Assembly (NCBI GenBank): GCA_000711775.1 | Contig: ARYC01000666.1 | Location: 36,218-100,217, forward strand | Origin: Oxytricha trifallax | Taxonomy: Eukaryota; Ciliophora; Spirotrichea; Sporadotrichida; Oxytrichidae | DNA: 64,000 nucleotides | Reading direction: 5' to 3' | Part shown: positions 1 through 11,305 of the stretch, in pieces | Layout: each line of letters starts with the position of its first letter | Position numbering within the stretch: position 1 is the first letter of the stretch | Notes under the pieces: model-generated | The model's input: the letters and a program-made list of their open reading frames with translations, nothing else | Told to the model about the DNA's origin: nothing | Database searches by the model: none | Made by a program: the position numbers and the translations under genes

Positions 1-2
1 GT

Positions 3-499
3 GATCCAGATGTTGCTCTCTTCCTAACATCAAAGTTGCAACTCTCTAATAAGTTGCCAGAAAGAAACTTCTTCTTTGGTGTTCTAGGAACTCTGAAACC
101 TGAGTACTTAAATGAAGTCATTTAAGAAGCTCACAAGAAACGCTACAACATCTCTTATGAAGAAAAAGAGAAGCAGGGAATAAAAATTAGTGACTCTTGG
201 CAATAGGAACTTCAGAAGCATCCATTCATCTCAAGTAAGCTTAGTCTTCTAACTTTATAGAAAAACCTGGTACTGCTATTTACTTGATGAAGGAGCGTAG
301 CAAATTAAACAGAGAGAGAGAAAGTCTTAAGTAAAACATGAAAAAAGTAAGATACTCTACAAAGATTTTTAAAAAAACAGATGAGATGGATATAGATTCT
401 GGAGCTGGCACTAAGAGAAGAAACATGGGCCCAAGCAAGCCATAAGAGGAAGAAAAGAAAGATAAGACAAATCCTTTTATGAGCTAATTTAATATGTGA
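3..499 (+). CDS. TBE accessory ORF, 5'-truncated by window edge
   Basis: Open frame entering from the left edge and ending at TGA 497-499 (last residues MSQFNM). The product is charged: an N-terminal part containing NFFFGVLGTLKPEYL, then a Lys/Arg/Glu-rich tail with KKVRYSTKIFKKTDEMD. The frame is kept only if 235-260 (GTAAGC...TTATAG, 26 nt) is removed as a very short intron; otherwise it is a frameshift, which is also plausible because the neighbouring transposase is decayed. It lies inside the TBE-like element and converges on the transposase, so it is probably one of the two non-transposase TBE proteins (the small ~22-kDa one by length and position). I do not recognise a domain. Confidence 0.55.
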
Positions 500-505
500 A
501 TATAT

Positions 506-1493
506 TCACTCGCTTAAATCTAAAACTTATTTATATACACAAAATCTTCCTTCTCTAGCGCATACTTTAGCTTTATCATCGCCGACTCTCTTAGCTGCAC
601 TCTTAATAAAATCAACAGTATCTATTTTTAAATCGTGAATCAAGTGATATAGCAGAAGTTTCTTGTAGTGGCCTTTTAATAGACCCCAATATAATTAAAT
701 TCCATTGAGCTGAGGACTGTATTGAACATTAAATACAGGTGTTATGTTTAATCTTGTATATTCCTTCCTTGAGTCTTTAGTTTTATGGACTGATAAGTTG
801 TATACAAACAAAATAATCTCTTAGTCACCGTACTTACCTCCGAGTTATTATAGGAATAATATGTATTATTCAGTCTTAATAGAGCGAGGGTGGATAACAT
901 AAGTCTCGAGACCATCATCTTCACTTATTCCACCTAGAATAGCATGAGTTTAAACTTTAACATTTTAATCATAAACTTCTATGTTGCTGTACCTCTTGTA
1001 CCAGGACCTTGAAATGAAGGTATTGAATGTAAATACAGCTTCATCAGCGTGTATGAACTTTATATTATGCTCTTAAGACCTCTGCATTTAATCGAATATA
1101 TAATTTAAATTATTCTTTATAAAATGGAACATAAAAGTCAATCACTCTCTTAATGCGATTGACTGTCTTGTAAGATATTCAATTCTTTTTATATATGTTC
1201 GCTATAGATTAAGCAGATATGTGAAGCTCAGGAAATTGTCGATGAAACATAATAGCTCTCTAGGCCAGAGAGAAATGAGCCCAGTATTTAAGAGTCTTAT
1301 CATTAATAAGATAATCGACATGATGCTGCTAAATTTTTAATGGTCTCTTAGGCTTAGAATTAAGATGCTATCTCTTTAAATTCAATACTAATAGACAGTG
1401 AGACCTCACAGTTGCTGGAGATTTATGGAGTAGCTTGCAATAGAAGTATAATTCAGAACAGGCTTGAGTTTTCACTATATTCATCACGTCCAT
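506..1493 (-). pseudogene. TBE-type DDE transposase, decayed
   Basis: Frame from ATG at 1493 (MDVMNIVKTQ) to TGA at 506, about 330 codons, matching the ~42-kDa IS630/Tc1/mariner-type transposases of TBE elements. A helix-turn-helix-like stretch ending ISYKTVNRIKR is followed by the catalytic domain starting FIHADEAVFTF (first Asp). Damage visible: an in-frame TGA directly before ISYKT; a 1-nt frameshift just before HNIKFIHADEA, the upstream part reading in another frame; the second catalytic position is Tyr in VYNLSVHKT where DN.SVHKT is expected; and the third is Gln in YSPQLNGIQLYW where Glu is expected. These changes imply no catalytic activity. Many Gln residues are TAA/TAG coded. The element ends 199 bp beyond the start codon. 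Confidence 0.85.
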
Positions 1494-1617
1494 ATCGCAA
1501 CTTTAATAATAAATCTATATACTCACTGTCATAAACAGACCCTAAACCTCGCATATACTCATTTGAATTACTAATATTTAAAAATTGATGCCCTACATAA
1601 ACCCTATTAAAACCCTA

Positions 1618-1692
1618 ATAAAGTATGCACTAATAGTCTACTTTTATCAATCAAAAACTCAATCAAACTACTGAAAGGATTTTGGGGTTTTG
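1618..1692. repeat. Terminal repeat of TBE-like element with C4A4 motif
   Basis: Read inward on the minus strand this begins CAAAACCCCAAAATCC and has a TTTTGATTGAT core about 35 bases in. The element at 50540-51758 has the same layout, CAAAACCCCAAAACCC then TTTTGATTGATG. TBE terminal inverted repeats are about 78 bp with telomere-like outer bases. The partner repeat is outside the window. Confidence 0.75.
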
Positions 1693-2529
1693 AGTCCCTT
1701 AAGAAGCACAAGAAAAGTCGATAGAGACAAAATTCCTAGATAGCCTTAATCCCCTTCAAAATTTAGCAAAAATAAGAAGCCTTTATCAATTTAAGTCCTT
1801 AGATAAAGCAAAGAGAAAATAAACTTAAAAGATTCCAAAAAAGACAGTCCAATAAGAGATTCTGTTCTTAGCCAAAAGAGTCTTTCTAAAGAGCAAGTAT
1901 TTTTCCCATCTCTTTCAATGAATGGCATGTCCAAAGTTTTTAAATGGATGAATAGAGTAAAGAAGAAGATTAATAATCGACACAATTTAATCATAGGTGG
2001 AGATCGAGTACAAGAACATAAATTTGAATTCAAGGAAGTGTGTGAAATTATCCTCTCTTCCTTAGATAATAAGTCTCTTTTTCTTAAAGATGGAAGGCTT
2101 GAAACCTTATAGGAGGATGATTTAAGAATGACTTTCGATGAGTTTTGCAATAGTTTGCTTATAGTAGCTCATTTATATCATGAAAAACTGATTTTGTATT
2201 AGGAATTTAGTATTAAAGAAGCTGTTGACGATTTCCTTCATCATTTACTGAATCGATTTAGCATTGACTCGAATCCATTATATAGGAAAAGACTGGAGAA
2301 GCTTATGAAAATTAATTTTGATCAGAATTATAATAATTCTGGAAATGGACCTTTAAGAGATAGCTAGGATGCAAAAAATGATCAAGATCCAAATCAAAAA
2401 GAAACATTTGGTTAAATCCTTAAGAGATTAAAATTAGAAAAGCAAAAGAGTAATATATATATTTTATCGTTTAAAAGAAGGAAGAAGATGAGAGAAAAGT
2501 TAAATGAACCAGAAACCAAGAAAATTTGA
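1693..2529 (+). CDS. 3' part of unidentified gene interrupted by the TBE-like element
   Basis: The frame is open from the first base after the transposon to TGA 2527-2529, about 278 codons. The beginning is Lys/Arg/Gln-rich (KKHKKSRQRQNSQ), the middle more globular (FDEFCNSLLIVAHLYHEKL, then AVDDFLHHLLNRF) and the end basic (SFKRRKKMREKL). Gln is often TAA/TAG. There is no start codon at the boundary and coding character begins exactly at the transposon edge, so the 5' part should lie left of the element and be joined when the element is removed in development. I do not recognise the family. Confidence 0.6.
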
Positions 2530-2654
2530 TAATTTTATGAATAATTTACCATTCAAAACATAAAAATTAAAGAATAATGATAGATCACTTTAAAAATTTA
2601 TATAACATATAAATATAGAATTAACCATAATAATCAAACGAGTATTTTTTAATT

Positions 2655-5008
2655 ATGAAAATAAATAACAACAACTCCTTCGTTAAAGTTTAAGATCCAT
2701 TTTCTGGTTAAAGCAGCTAATTAAAAGCAGGAGCTCTAGCCAACAAGTATTTCTCACTTTTATTTTATAACTCATTTTTAGATTTCTTAAAAATATGATA
2801 AGCGGTTAACCCTTTATTAAGCCCAATTGTAAGTATAATTCACTAAAAATTGCTCCATTTATTAATAATATTAATTATGTTAAATATAGATCAACAGAGA
2901 AATAAAGAGTAGATCTCAACTAAGCCCTCGTCTGTATTGAATAGATCTGCAAGGACTTATGAGAAGGAAAACATAAACAGATATGACAAGAGTTAATAGA
3001 ATAGATAGAGTAGAGGGGAGTTCAATTATGATTCTGGAGCAGACTGGTCGCTCAGATTTTTCAATAAAACATTGACACATACAAGTAAGTTTATTTGATA
3101 AATTTTACGCAAAGTTATATACCACATCCATTTTACACACTTTTAGTAGTGATCAAACTGATAAATCCTATTCTATAGAGCCAGTAAATGTTTGTAAGCC
3201 ATATGAGAGGCAAGACCCTGATGATAAAAGGTTAAGTAAATGTTTAAGAGGAAGCTCCACTTCAGTTTCACGGCATAATTAACAATTTCTTAACGGCACA
3301 TTAAATGAACGTTACTTTTCGCCATCTTTGCAAAGTAACTAAGTATTTTATCCTGATCCTCATGAAAATACTTCTTTGGCATTCACTGGATCTACTAAAC
3401 CAAATAACACAAAAATGGTAAGGAAATTGAAGGCAATAATATATAAATTTAGTTTTCTACCAGAGTATAGTCAATTGAAAGAGGCAATTTTAGTGGTCCT
3501 GAATTGAGATTGTGTAATAGCGCTATTGCAACGAAAGCAAATAATGGAAACATAAAGAATTATAGTTACGAATTTATTTTCACTGAAATATTTTGTCTTA
3601 AAAATGTTATACTCACAACTTTAAGTAGGCTCAAATGACAGTATAAAGAGGCTCTATGAAAATTAAGCAAACTTAGATGTATAGAATAATAATTAAGACA
3701 GTTAAAAAAACCATAACAATCCAAGGCAACACTATAGGAAAAGTTTCAATAGAGTAGACAATATTAATAACTTCACTCAAGAAGATTAATATGACACTTT
3801 ATCTTAAGAAAGTGGAAAGTACTCAAATAGATCTAATACCTAAAGTTAGAATAAAGAACTTTAGTAGTAAAATTTAAGATAAAACGCTTATTCAACTCAA
3901 AATCTTTAATTAATTTACTTGTATACATTTTTACTTCAAAATATTACAAGGCAAATGAAACAGTCATTCAATAAGCAGGATTTAGATGATACTAGATCTT
4001 AGGGATCCCATCATTCTCAATATTAAACACATAAAACCTAAACAGAGCAACTTCTTCACTAAAAATTAAAGAATCTCTCAAAGTCTTATGTTCAATCACC
4101 TTCAAAACCTCTGAATTTCCTAACTGTTGACTCGAATTAGGTTGATGAAATCTACAAAACAATTTAACAAAAAAAGAGTGAAAAACAGTATGAAAAGTTG
4201 ATACTCTAAAATCAATAGAACGATAACCATTTTATGGAGCAATTCACTGGAGATTAATTTTAACAATTGCACAATTAAAGAACGAAAGAGAGATTATTCT
4301 TCAAGCAGCAAGCTTTCAACAAAACTTAACAATTCAATTCGCAAGCTATAGAGTAAAAAGTAATACTATAGAGGTAAGAATATACTTAGATTTATGTTAC
4401 TTTTAGTGAGGGAAGCTAAGGCAGGTTTGAGGGGCATTTTGGATAGAGTAACGAAGATAGGCAGAAAGTTAGAAAAATAAAGCTTGATGATTTAAGAGTA
4501 ACACTTGAAAATCAAATTAAGCACAAAGAAGTACATAAAGAAATTGAATCTTACAAGGAATTACAAAAAGGATAAGACTATGTCTTAAATGACTAAGCTA
4601 TCTCAAAAACAGTAAATATTTTAATTTTTTTTTATAAATCATTTTAGCTCAAATACGAAGAGGAAGTAAGAAAGCAAAATATTCAAAAAGAACTCAAACA
4701 GCACTATGATAAAGCTATCACCGATAAGAATCAAGATAATTTCAAAAGAGAAATGGCAGACTACCTTAAGTAATAAATTTAATAAAGAAAGCACAAAAGG
4801 GAGAATTCTTATCAAGTTATCAATACTTAAGCTTAGGCAAATTTAAGTAATATCTAAAATAGGCAATATTTGGGAATGAATACATCTAGAGTTAATGATT
4901 TTGAATCGCCATCTAAAAATAAAAATCATAAGGTCAAGGTTAGAATGTCCAAAAATATTGATCAATTAGATGATAAACTTCTCAACCTTTTAAAATAAAA
5001 TTAATTAT
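2655..5008 (+). CDS. Q/N-rich coiled-coil protein, unidentified
   Basis: Starts MKINNNNSFVKVQDPFSG at ATG 2655. Likely introns: 2740-2774 (GTATTT...TTTTAG), one from GTAAGTATAATTC near 2831 to ATATAG near 2890, one near 3421-3455 and one near 4612-4648. A segment near 3085-3147 also looks like an intron, but its phase does not close simply and it may be germline-limited DNA. The protein is low-complexity and Gln/Asn/Ser-rich, then predicted coiled coil (LENQIKHKEVHKEIESYKEL; YEEEVRKQNIQKELKQHYDK). No TGA is met before the next gene, so the 3' end is unresolved; coding character fades after about 5000. No catalytic motif seen. Possibly cytoskeletal, which is inference from composition only. 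Confidence 0.55.
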
Positions 5009-5204
5009 ATAATTAAGTTTTATTGATATCAGACTGTGAAGAACCTGTAAAATTGTTCACTACTTATAATTTTCCATTTCAAAGCTAAGTTTGCTTCAAT
5101 TAATATTTTTCATTTGCTAACAACCTAAAGTTAAAAATAAATATTCGAGGAACTAGGGATTACTCATTTTACTTCAGAATTTATTAAATTTACAATAATT
5201 CAAA

Positions 5205-6867
5205 ATGGAACTGTCTCTCAGTGGTGGTTATAGTTAATGCTGGAAGGCTATTATTCGCCCTCCTCGTGATGAGTACGAAATCAAGGATTTAGGACCAAAA
5301 GAGCTTTTAATTCATGGTTAGAGAGTTGTTAGAACAGATTTAACACTAACAAACTCAAGAGGTCACAAGTTAAGTTGTTCGTTCTTTGAAATTCATGAAT
5401 TAAAAAGACCCTGCTAAGAAATGCCTTGTGTAATTTTCTTGCATGGAAATTGCTCAAGTAGAAGAGGCTCATTTGATTGTCTGGAATATCTGCTCCCACA
5501 AATGATTTCCCTCTTTACCTTTGATTTTTCTGGATGTGGATAATCTGAAGGGGACTATATTTCTCTAGGCTGGCATGAAAGAGAAGACTTATAATGTGTT
5601 ATTGATTATCTAAGGAATAGTGGTAGAGTAAGTTTGATAGGTTTATGGGGTAGATCTATGGGAGCAGCCACAGCTTTACTTCACGGCCACAGAGATCCCA
5701 CTATCGCAGGAATGGTTTTAGATTCACCATTTAGTAAGCTCAAACAATTAGCAGAGGAATTAGTCCAAAACAACAGTAAACTTCCCAGTTTTCTGACAAC
5801 GATGGGATTAAAGCTAGTTAGAGGGTCAATTTAAAGCAAAGCGGAATTCGATATATTTGAATTGAATCCAATAGACAACGTAGAGTCTTGCTTCATCCCT
5901 GCTTTCTTTCTGACTGGCAATGATGATAATTTTGTGGGACCTCACCATACAAAATCTATACATGAGAAATATGCAGGCGATAAACGACTGGAAACTTTTC
6001 CTGGTGGCCACAACGGATCTCGTCCTGACGAAGTATAATAGTTTAATTTATGTTTCCTTTTTTATATAAATTTAATTTTAATGTTCAAGATATCTGAGTT
6101 CTTCTATCAGACTATGTAATGTGACCTAATTTAGCAATAGCTCAACGAATAAAAAATAAAATAGCAACAGGAAGTAGAGCAAATGCGATAAAAACTTCGT
6201 CAGTAGAAATAGCCATAGTAAGAGGAACCCAGAGAAAGTGTAATAATGAGAGAATTTATTCAGTAAAGTAAAGATAATCATAATAAAAACAGTATTTTAA
6301 AGGATAATTAGTAAATACTTTAGCAAAACTAATCTTAATCTCAGAGGAAAAACTCAAATATGTCAAATAAGAGCAATAATAATGCACATAATGGAAAACG
6401 ATAGTAGCATTAGGGAGATGATGATGATAGTGATGAATTTAATGTAAACCCGATAAGTAACTATATTAGGAAAATGATCTAATTTTATTACTTAGTTTAT
6501 TTATTAAAATAATATTGATGGTTCTTTCTACCATCAAAGTATTCAATAAGATCAACTCAACGAAATGAGAATTATCAAAATTAAGATTTTGCAAACAAAT
6601 ATTATGAATATAAACTTATTCTTAATGTCTCTTATGCTATTTACTATATAATTAGGTTTATAAATTCCAAATGAAGATCTGATAATTTAGAGGAATATAT
6701 AAGGTTAACATCAATTTTAATAGGAATAAATAGAGAACAATCTAAATAATAATAATAATTTTAGGGCGTAAGAGTTTAGACTAGGAATGGACGAGGAAGA
6801 AGAGTTGAGATTGGCCATAATTGCTTCAATAGAGCATTAAAGGCATGAACCTTAATTTCAATTATGA
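5205..6867 (+). CDS. Alpha/beta-hydrolase (serine hydrolase, ABHD/Bem46-like) with C-terminal ubiquitin-interacting motif
   Basis: ATG 5205 (MELSLSGGYSQCWKAI). Alpha/beta-hydrolase hallmarks occur in order: oxyanion-loop VIFLHGNCSSR, nucleophile elbow GLWGRSMGAATALL with the Ser in G-R-S-M-G, an Asp candidate in FFLTGNDDNFV, and the His in FPGGHNGSRP. DSPFSKLKQLAEEL follows the elbow. An intron is likely at 6037-6093 (GTATAATAG...GTTCAAG). After the hydrolase comes a Gln-rich linker with possible further introns between 6440 and 6770, then DEEEELRLAIIASIEHQ, which fits the ubiquitin-interacting motif (acidic patch, Leu, Ala-x3-Ser). Stop TGA 6865-6867. Substrate unknown; hydrolase activity and ubiquitin binding are inferred from motifs. 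The exact exon chain between linker and UIM is unresolved. Confidence 0.8.
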
Positions 6868-7432
6868 ACGAAATTTTTAATATTGAGTAATACAAATTAT
6901 TAAGAAAATAATAAAATGAACTAATTATTTTAAAACTTGACGAATAGTATTTTATAAATATAATTTTAAAGTTAGATTTTAATATGAAAAATAAAAATTT
7001 ATAGAGAAATTTATGTGAATTCAAGAGCAATTAATTAACATTTTATGAGCATTATTTGTTTTGTTTAATCTTTTGATTTAAAATTTGATTTAGAAAAATC
7101 CTGATATTTTTATACAAAAATCAATTGAATTTAGTTTCAAAACTAAACAGTAGTTAATATGACGTTAACAATTATAGCTCTATATTAATTTCTATCATTT
7201 ATTTTAATAATAATATTATTTTAAACTGAGTTATTTCAATATCAATTAATTTTGGCAAAGCATTAAAAATTCTAATCCATTCTTGATTTTATATATATTC
7301 ATGAGAATATCTTTGATTTTGACATAAAAAGTAAAAGAAATAAATAAGGAGTATAAGTAAGTTTTCGTTTTTATTGTCTATTTCAATAGATCTTTCTATT
7401 CTTCCTAATAGTTAGAGGTTTAGTTTCATCTC
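6868..7432. other. AT-rich intergenic segment
   Basis: Very AT-rich, with frequent short open stretches in all frames but no family match, start codon context or long coding-like composition. It separates the hydrolase gene from the convergent membrane-protein gene. I see no RNA gene or repeat here. Confidence 0.5.
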
Positions 7433-10400
7433 TCAGTAGTCCCTCAGCTTGGATAGTGATCGTCCTTGTGTCAATCTAGGAACCGACCTGTAAGTTCAAA
7501 CTATTAATATAAATACTAATTATACATTACTACTATCTCTATCAAACTAGTATTGCTAATTGGGATATTTAAAGTACAAATTAAAACAGAAGTGCGCAAA
7601 TAAATGCATAGCTGTTTAGCAATATTAATATTACCTGCTGTGTTAGTGTTTAGGTAGTTATTATCAGTATCAAAAGCATCTCCACTTGTCCCTTAAACCA
7701 TAATTCTACCAGTTTCTTCGTCCTTGACTTTTGCACTTCGGGAATTTTTGTACTTTTATTTCTCTAGATCTCTATTAAATTAGTCATTTTTCATGGACTT
7801 ATTGTTATTTGCTTCTCTTAATGTAGTCTTCTTATCAAAAGATTTATTTCAATAAATTACCATACAAATTTTCATAAAGTAACTATATTAAATGATAAAG
7901 ATATAGGTTAGTAATCGACGGCATCCTCTCTATACACTATACTTTTATTTCTCATTATAGAACTCTTATGCAAGCCTGTATTTTCATCTGATTTTTATAG
8001 ATGAGTACTGCTCTGTATAGAGCTAGACTTCTCGTGAGAAAGTTGCTTAAACCGCCCATCTGACATTAAATTTGAAAGATTTATGGATCGCATTTTGGCT
8101 TATTTTTCTTCATCTTGCTTTATTCTTTGCACAGCTAGTTTTCTCTCAGGGCTTAATGTTTTCTAGAAAACAATCTCCAAATTTTCAAGAATATTATCGT
8201 TATCTTTGAGCTTTTTTTGATAAACACCCTTCAGAATTCTTCTATCAATATCCATAAGACTAGTTTAAGATCCCAAAGAGCCCACAGCATTTTTTATTTT
8301 GTTCTTAATAAAGGAAGATAGTATCAAATTTTTGCTGTCCATAAGTTTAAGCGCATCTTATTAGTTATCGTCGCTATCAGAAGACGAAGTGTCAGAATCT
8401 ATAACATTTTTCTTCTAAAATTTCATAAGAAGTTTTTGGTTTTAACTCAAGAATACTTATGTGAATAATTTGAGTTGCCTGATTGATTTCAAGAGAGTCA
8501 CACAGTCCAACTCATGCATTAGTTTTTCAGTACCTTTTTCGAATAAAGCGTGTTTTTTTAGTTTAGGGTTAAACAACAATTTTTTATGGGATCTGCAGCA
8601 GCCACACTTGTAGAGATATTAAAGCATATCTTTTAGAGTATAATTGAACCTAAACCTTCGATAAATTTCTTTCATTAAACCCATCTGTTCTTTTTCATTG
8701 AATCTTATGTGTTCGTTATCAAATTTAAAAGAAAGAATTAATGATAAATTTCTTGCCCTTCTTTTCACAATGGAATCTCTCCTAAATCTTTCGTATTTTA
8801 AAAGCAATTTTCTTCTGTTTATAGCCCAATTTGGTTTCATCTAAATCAGAAGTCTTTCCGTGTTTCTTATCTGAATCATAATCATTTTCTCTTGAATTTC
8901 CTTTCTCCTCCTTATGTTCACTCTGGTAGACATGCTTGAGTAGAGCTGAATTTAGCAATCTATCCTGGAAAAATCCTACACAAAATAGTCCAATCATTAT
9001 CAAAGATTCTTTGAAACCTCCTATATCTCCAAGTAAATCACTCACTCCATAGATTCTAAAATATCATTCATTATTGAAGGGATAACTTTTTAAAGAGACT
9101 TGATTAAGATATCTTATAAATAATTAAGTAAAGGTATTAATTATTTTCCAATTTTATGACAAATTTCTCCTAGTAATTTATTTAATTAAAGGTTCCTTTA
9201 AAATACTTTATAGCTTAAAGAGTTTATAATATAAGGTATTTTTCTATTCTTTTATTATAAAGAGATAAAATCTCAATAATAAAATAAAATAAAAAAATAT
9301 TGAAAAATTTACCATATTTTCTTTTAAAATCGAAGTATAATTTTTAAATAATAATCATATTCACCGTAATAATTAATGTATTTATTTAAATTAATATTCT
9401 CTAATATATTTGTACTCCTGCAATAATATATATATATAATAGCTTACTTTCTCTCATAAATATCAAATGCTTTATCCATTCTGATAAACAAAGCAGCCAT
9501 TGTATTATCATCCGCTCCTAAATCATCAAAATATTCTCGATAGTCATTAACCTAATAAAACTCTTTGTTAAAAATTTAACTCTCACTTACAGATGTGAAT
9601 TGTATTTCCTCTTCAGTAAATGTCAATATTTGATCTTTCAAGAGTGCTTTATTAGTTTGTACATATAAATTCGCATTTTTACGCATATTTGAATCTAGTA
9701 AGAAATACAGAGCGTCATCAATGAAGTTTTGGATTGGCTGAGTGTAATTGTTGAAGTCAAAATACGAGTTTATAAAAGCAATGTTTAACTGATTGCTATC
9801 GAAGAAACTGTCCACGATTGCTTTACTTGCACACTTTTGCTTAGGATCCTCATATTTACATCGCCTAACTTATTTTAAGTTATAAATAAATGTTCAATAC
9901 AAAAAATGGAAAAATTTTATTAATTGATTAAAGCAAAATATTTTTTAAACTCTGATTTCAACATACTAGAATTCCTTGGAATAATAATTCCCTTAAATAT
10001 AAAGATCTTTCTACTTGACACAATTGAAATTATTAATGCCATATAGATTGACTTTTCTCTGATCCCAAAAACGAAAATACTAATTCTCGCAAGGCACTAT
10101 ATCAAGGCTTGTTCTTATTCGGGTAGAATCTAGAATTAATTTTATTATCATGCGCGTGTTTATTTAAAATTAACTTACTTCCAGTTTATTCGTCATAAAG
10201 GACTTAGACTTGAGTTGCTTCAAGAGTTGCTATTGAGGAGTTGTAGTCTCCAGTTAATAGAAAAGCATAATCAAACCCCATTTCTCCTATATTACAAGAG
10301 AAGTCTTTTATTAGCACCCTAATATTATTATATATTTATTAATAATAATGCAGTCGAATTGTTTTAAGATAGTGCTTTAAAAGTTTATTTGAAAAAATTA

Positions 10401-10917
10401 AATTAATTGATTAATTTTTAAGAAAAAGGTCAGCTATTAAAACTTAATAATTTAATTATGACTTCTTTATATAAAATTAACACAAAAATATTTTTTAAAT
10501 GATAAAGTAAGATAGGTATATAATTTTAACATTTATGTATTTTTTTCTTCTCATAAACACCTCTTCAATATTAAAGCTTTCGGATTGGCCAGAATCTAAA
10601 TCTTTAAAAAAGGATTTTTTCGCGACATAAGTGTCTCCCTTAAACAATACAATACTGCACTTATATAGAAAGAAAGCCAATACAGTGCCATAAATTAATG
10701 TGCTTGCAAATGCCCCAATCAAACTTTTGTAAGTTCTATAAAATTTATTGAAAAATGACTGTAAATTATAATATTTGCGAACTTACTCTTCTCCTTTGTA
10801 AGTGAGAGCAACCGACTTTCCATACATATCAAGCTGTTTGAACTATTTCTGTGCTCTTTTGCATAATGGCTTTGCTTTTTTATCATGCTTAACTTTATAA
10901 TGTAATGGTTTTTACAT
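7433..10917 (-). CDS. Ciliate-type multi-pass membrane protein (LGDIGG family)
   Basis: Start chosen at ATG 10917 (MQKPLHYKVKHDKK), with an AT-rich leader upstream. Order: short basic N-terminus, LDMYGKSVALTYKG, TM1 (SLIGAFASTLIYGTVLAFFL), a long extracytoplasmic region (MGFDYAFLLTGDYNSS; SLDIVPCENQYFRFWD; CVKQKDLYIQGNYYSKEF; ADDNTMAALFIRMDKAFDI), then IYGVSDLLGDIGGFKESL and TM2 (LIMIGLFCVGFF), and a charged cytoplasmic tail with YLYKCGCC and ELDCVTLL. This architecture occurs in a large ciliate-expanded family of putative transmembrane proteins of unknown function. Introns occur near 10740-10790 and 9056-9447; the latter is unusually long (about 390 nt). The tail exons (7433-8840) have two competing frames; TGA at 7433 follows RSLSKLRDY, with an alternative TGA near 7370. 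Confidence 0.7.
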
Positions 10918-11305
10918 ATTTAAATTGTATGAATCTTACTCTCTTGTTTAATGGAATTTTTTCGCACTAACATTGAAGGACCACCACCAATTCTTTAAGA
11001 GTTTTATTAGCTCGTGCTGTTGCTTTCTGGCAACTTTTGAGACCTTCCCTCTTTAATCATAAGTAATTAAACAAAACTAAATTTTTAATTTGATTCAAGT
11101 TATCTTGCTAAATTATTCACACATTTTTATAATGCTAAATTGATTAAAAGTATAATTCAGAATTTTTATGATTATTAAGAATGATAGTTATCTTTTTTTA
11201 TGCACTTAGATGGATTGCAAATAATAATTATAGATTAAAATTTACAATAATTTTTTATTATTTATCACCAAATCAATAATAATTAACTACCAGAGATATT
11301 TTAAA
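10918..11305. other. Intergenic segment between divergent genes
   Basis: Shared upstream region of the minus-strand membrane gene and the plus-strand gene starting at 11306. The minus frame stays open upstream of the chosen start to about 11090 (it would add a Trp-rich stretch), but has no in-frame ATG there. Mostly AT-rich; no distinct promoter motif could be called. Confidence 0.4.

Larger units (their letters stand above)
1..1692. mobile_element. TBE-like transposon, right part (left end outside window)
   Basis: The right terminus ends in GGGGTTTTG at 1692, which on the other strand is the CAAAACCCCAAAA telomere-like end typical of TBE (telomere-bearing element) transposons of stichotrich ciliates. 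It carries a transposase frame on the minus strand (506-1493) and a second ORF on the plus strand (3-499); their stops converge within a few bases. The bases after the end are AGT, fitting the ANT-type 3-bp target duplication known for TBEs, but the matching copy lies left of the window. Coding sequence of a host gene resumes immediately to the right. Known TBEs are about 4 kb, so roughly 2.4 kb would lie outside. Family assignment rests on termini plus transposase type. Confidence 0.85.

Noticed and set aside
1791..2150. 119-codon minus-strand frame beside the TBE end
   Set aside because: Antisense of the plus-strand gene fragment, which has better composition and continues to a TGA.
5009..5204. 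Continuation of the Q-rich coiled-coil gene into the hydrolase gene as one protein
   Set aside because: The frame is open only because TGA is rare; composition turns noncoding after about 5000 and the hydrolase has a good ATG in another frame.
9425..9440. (TA)n run as a regulatory or repeat feature
   Set aside because: A short dinucleotide run inside an intron, expected by chance in DNA this AT-rich.
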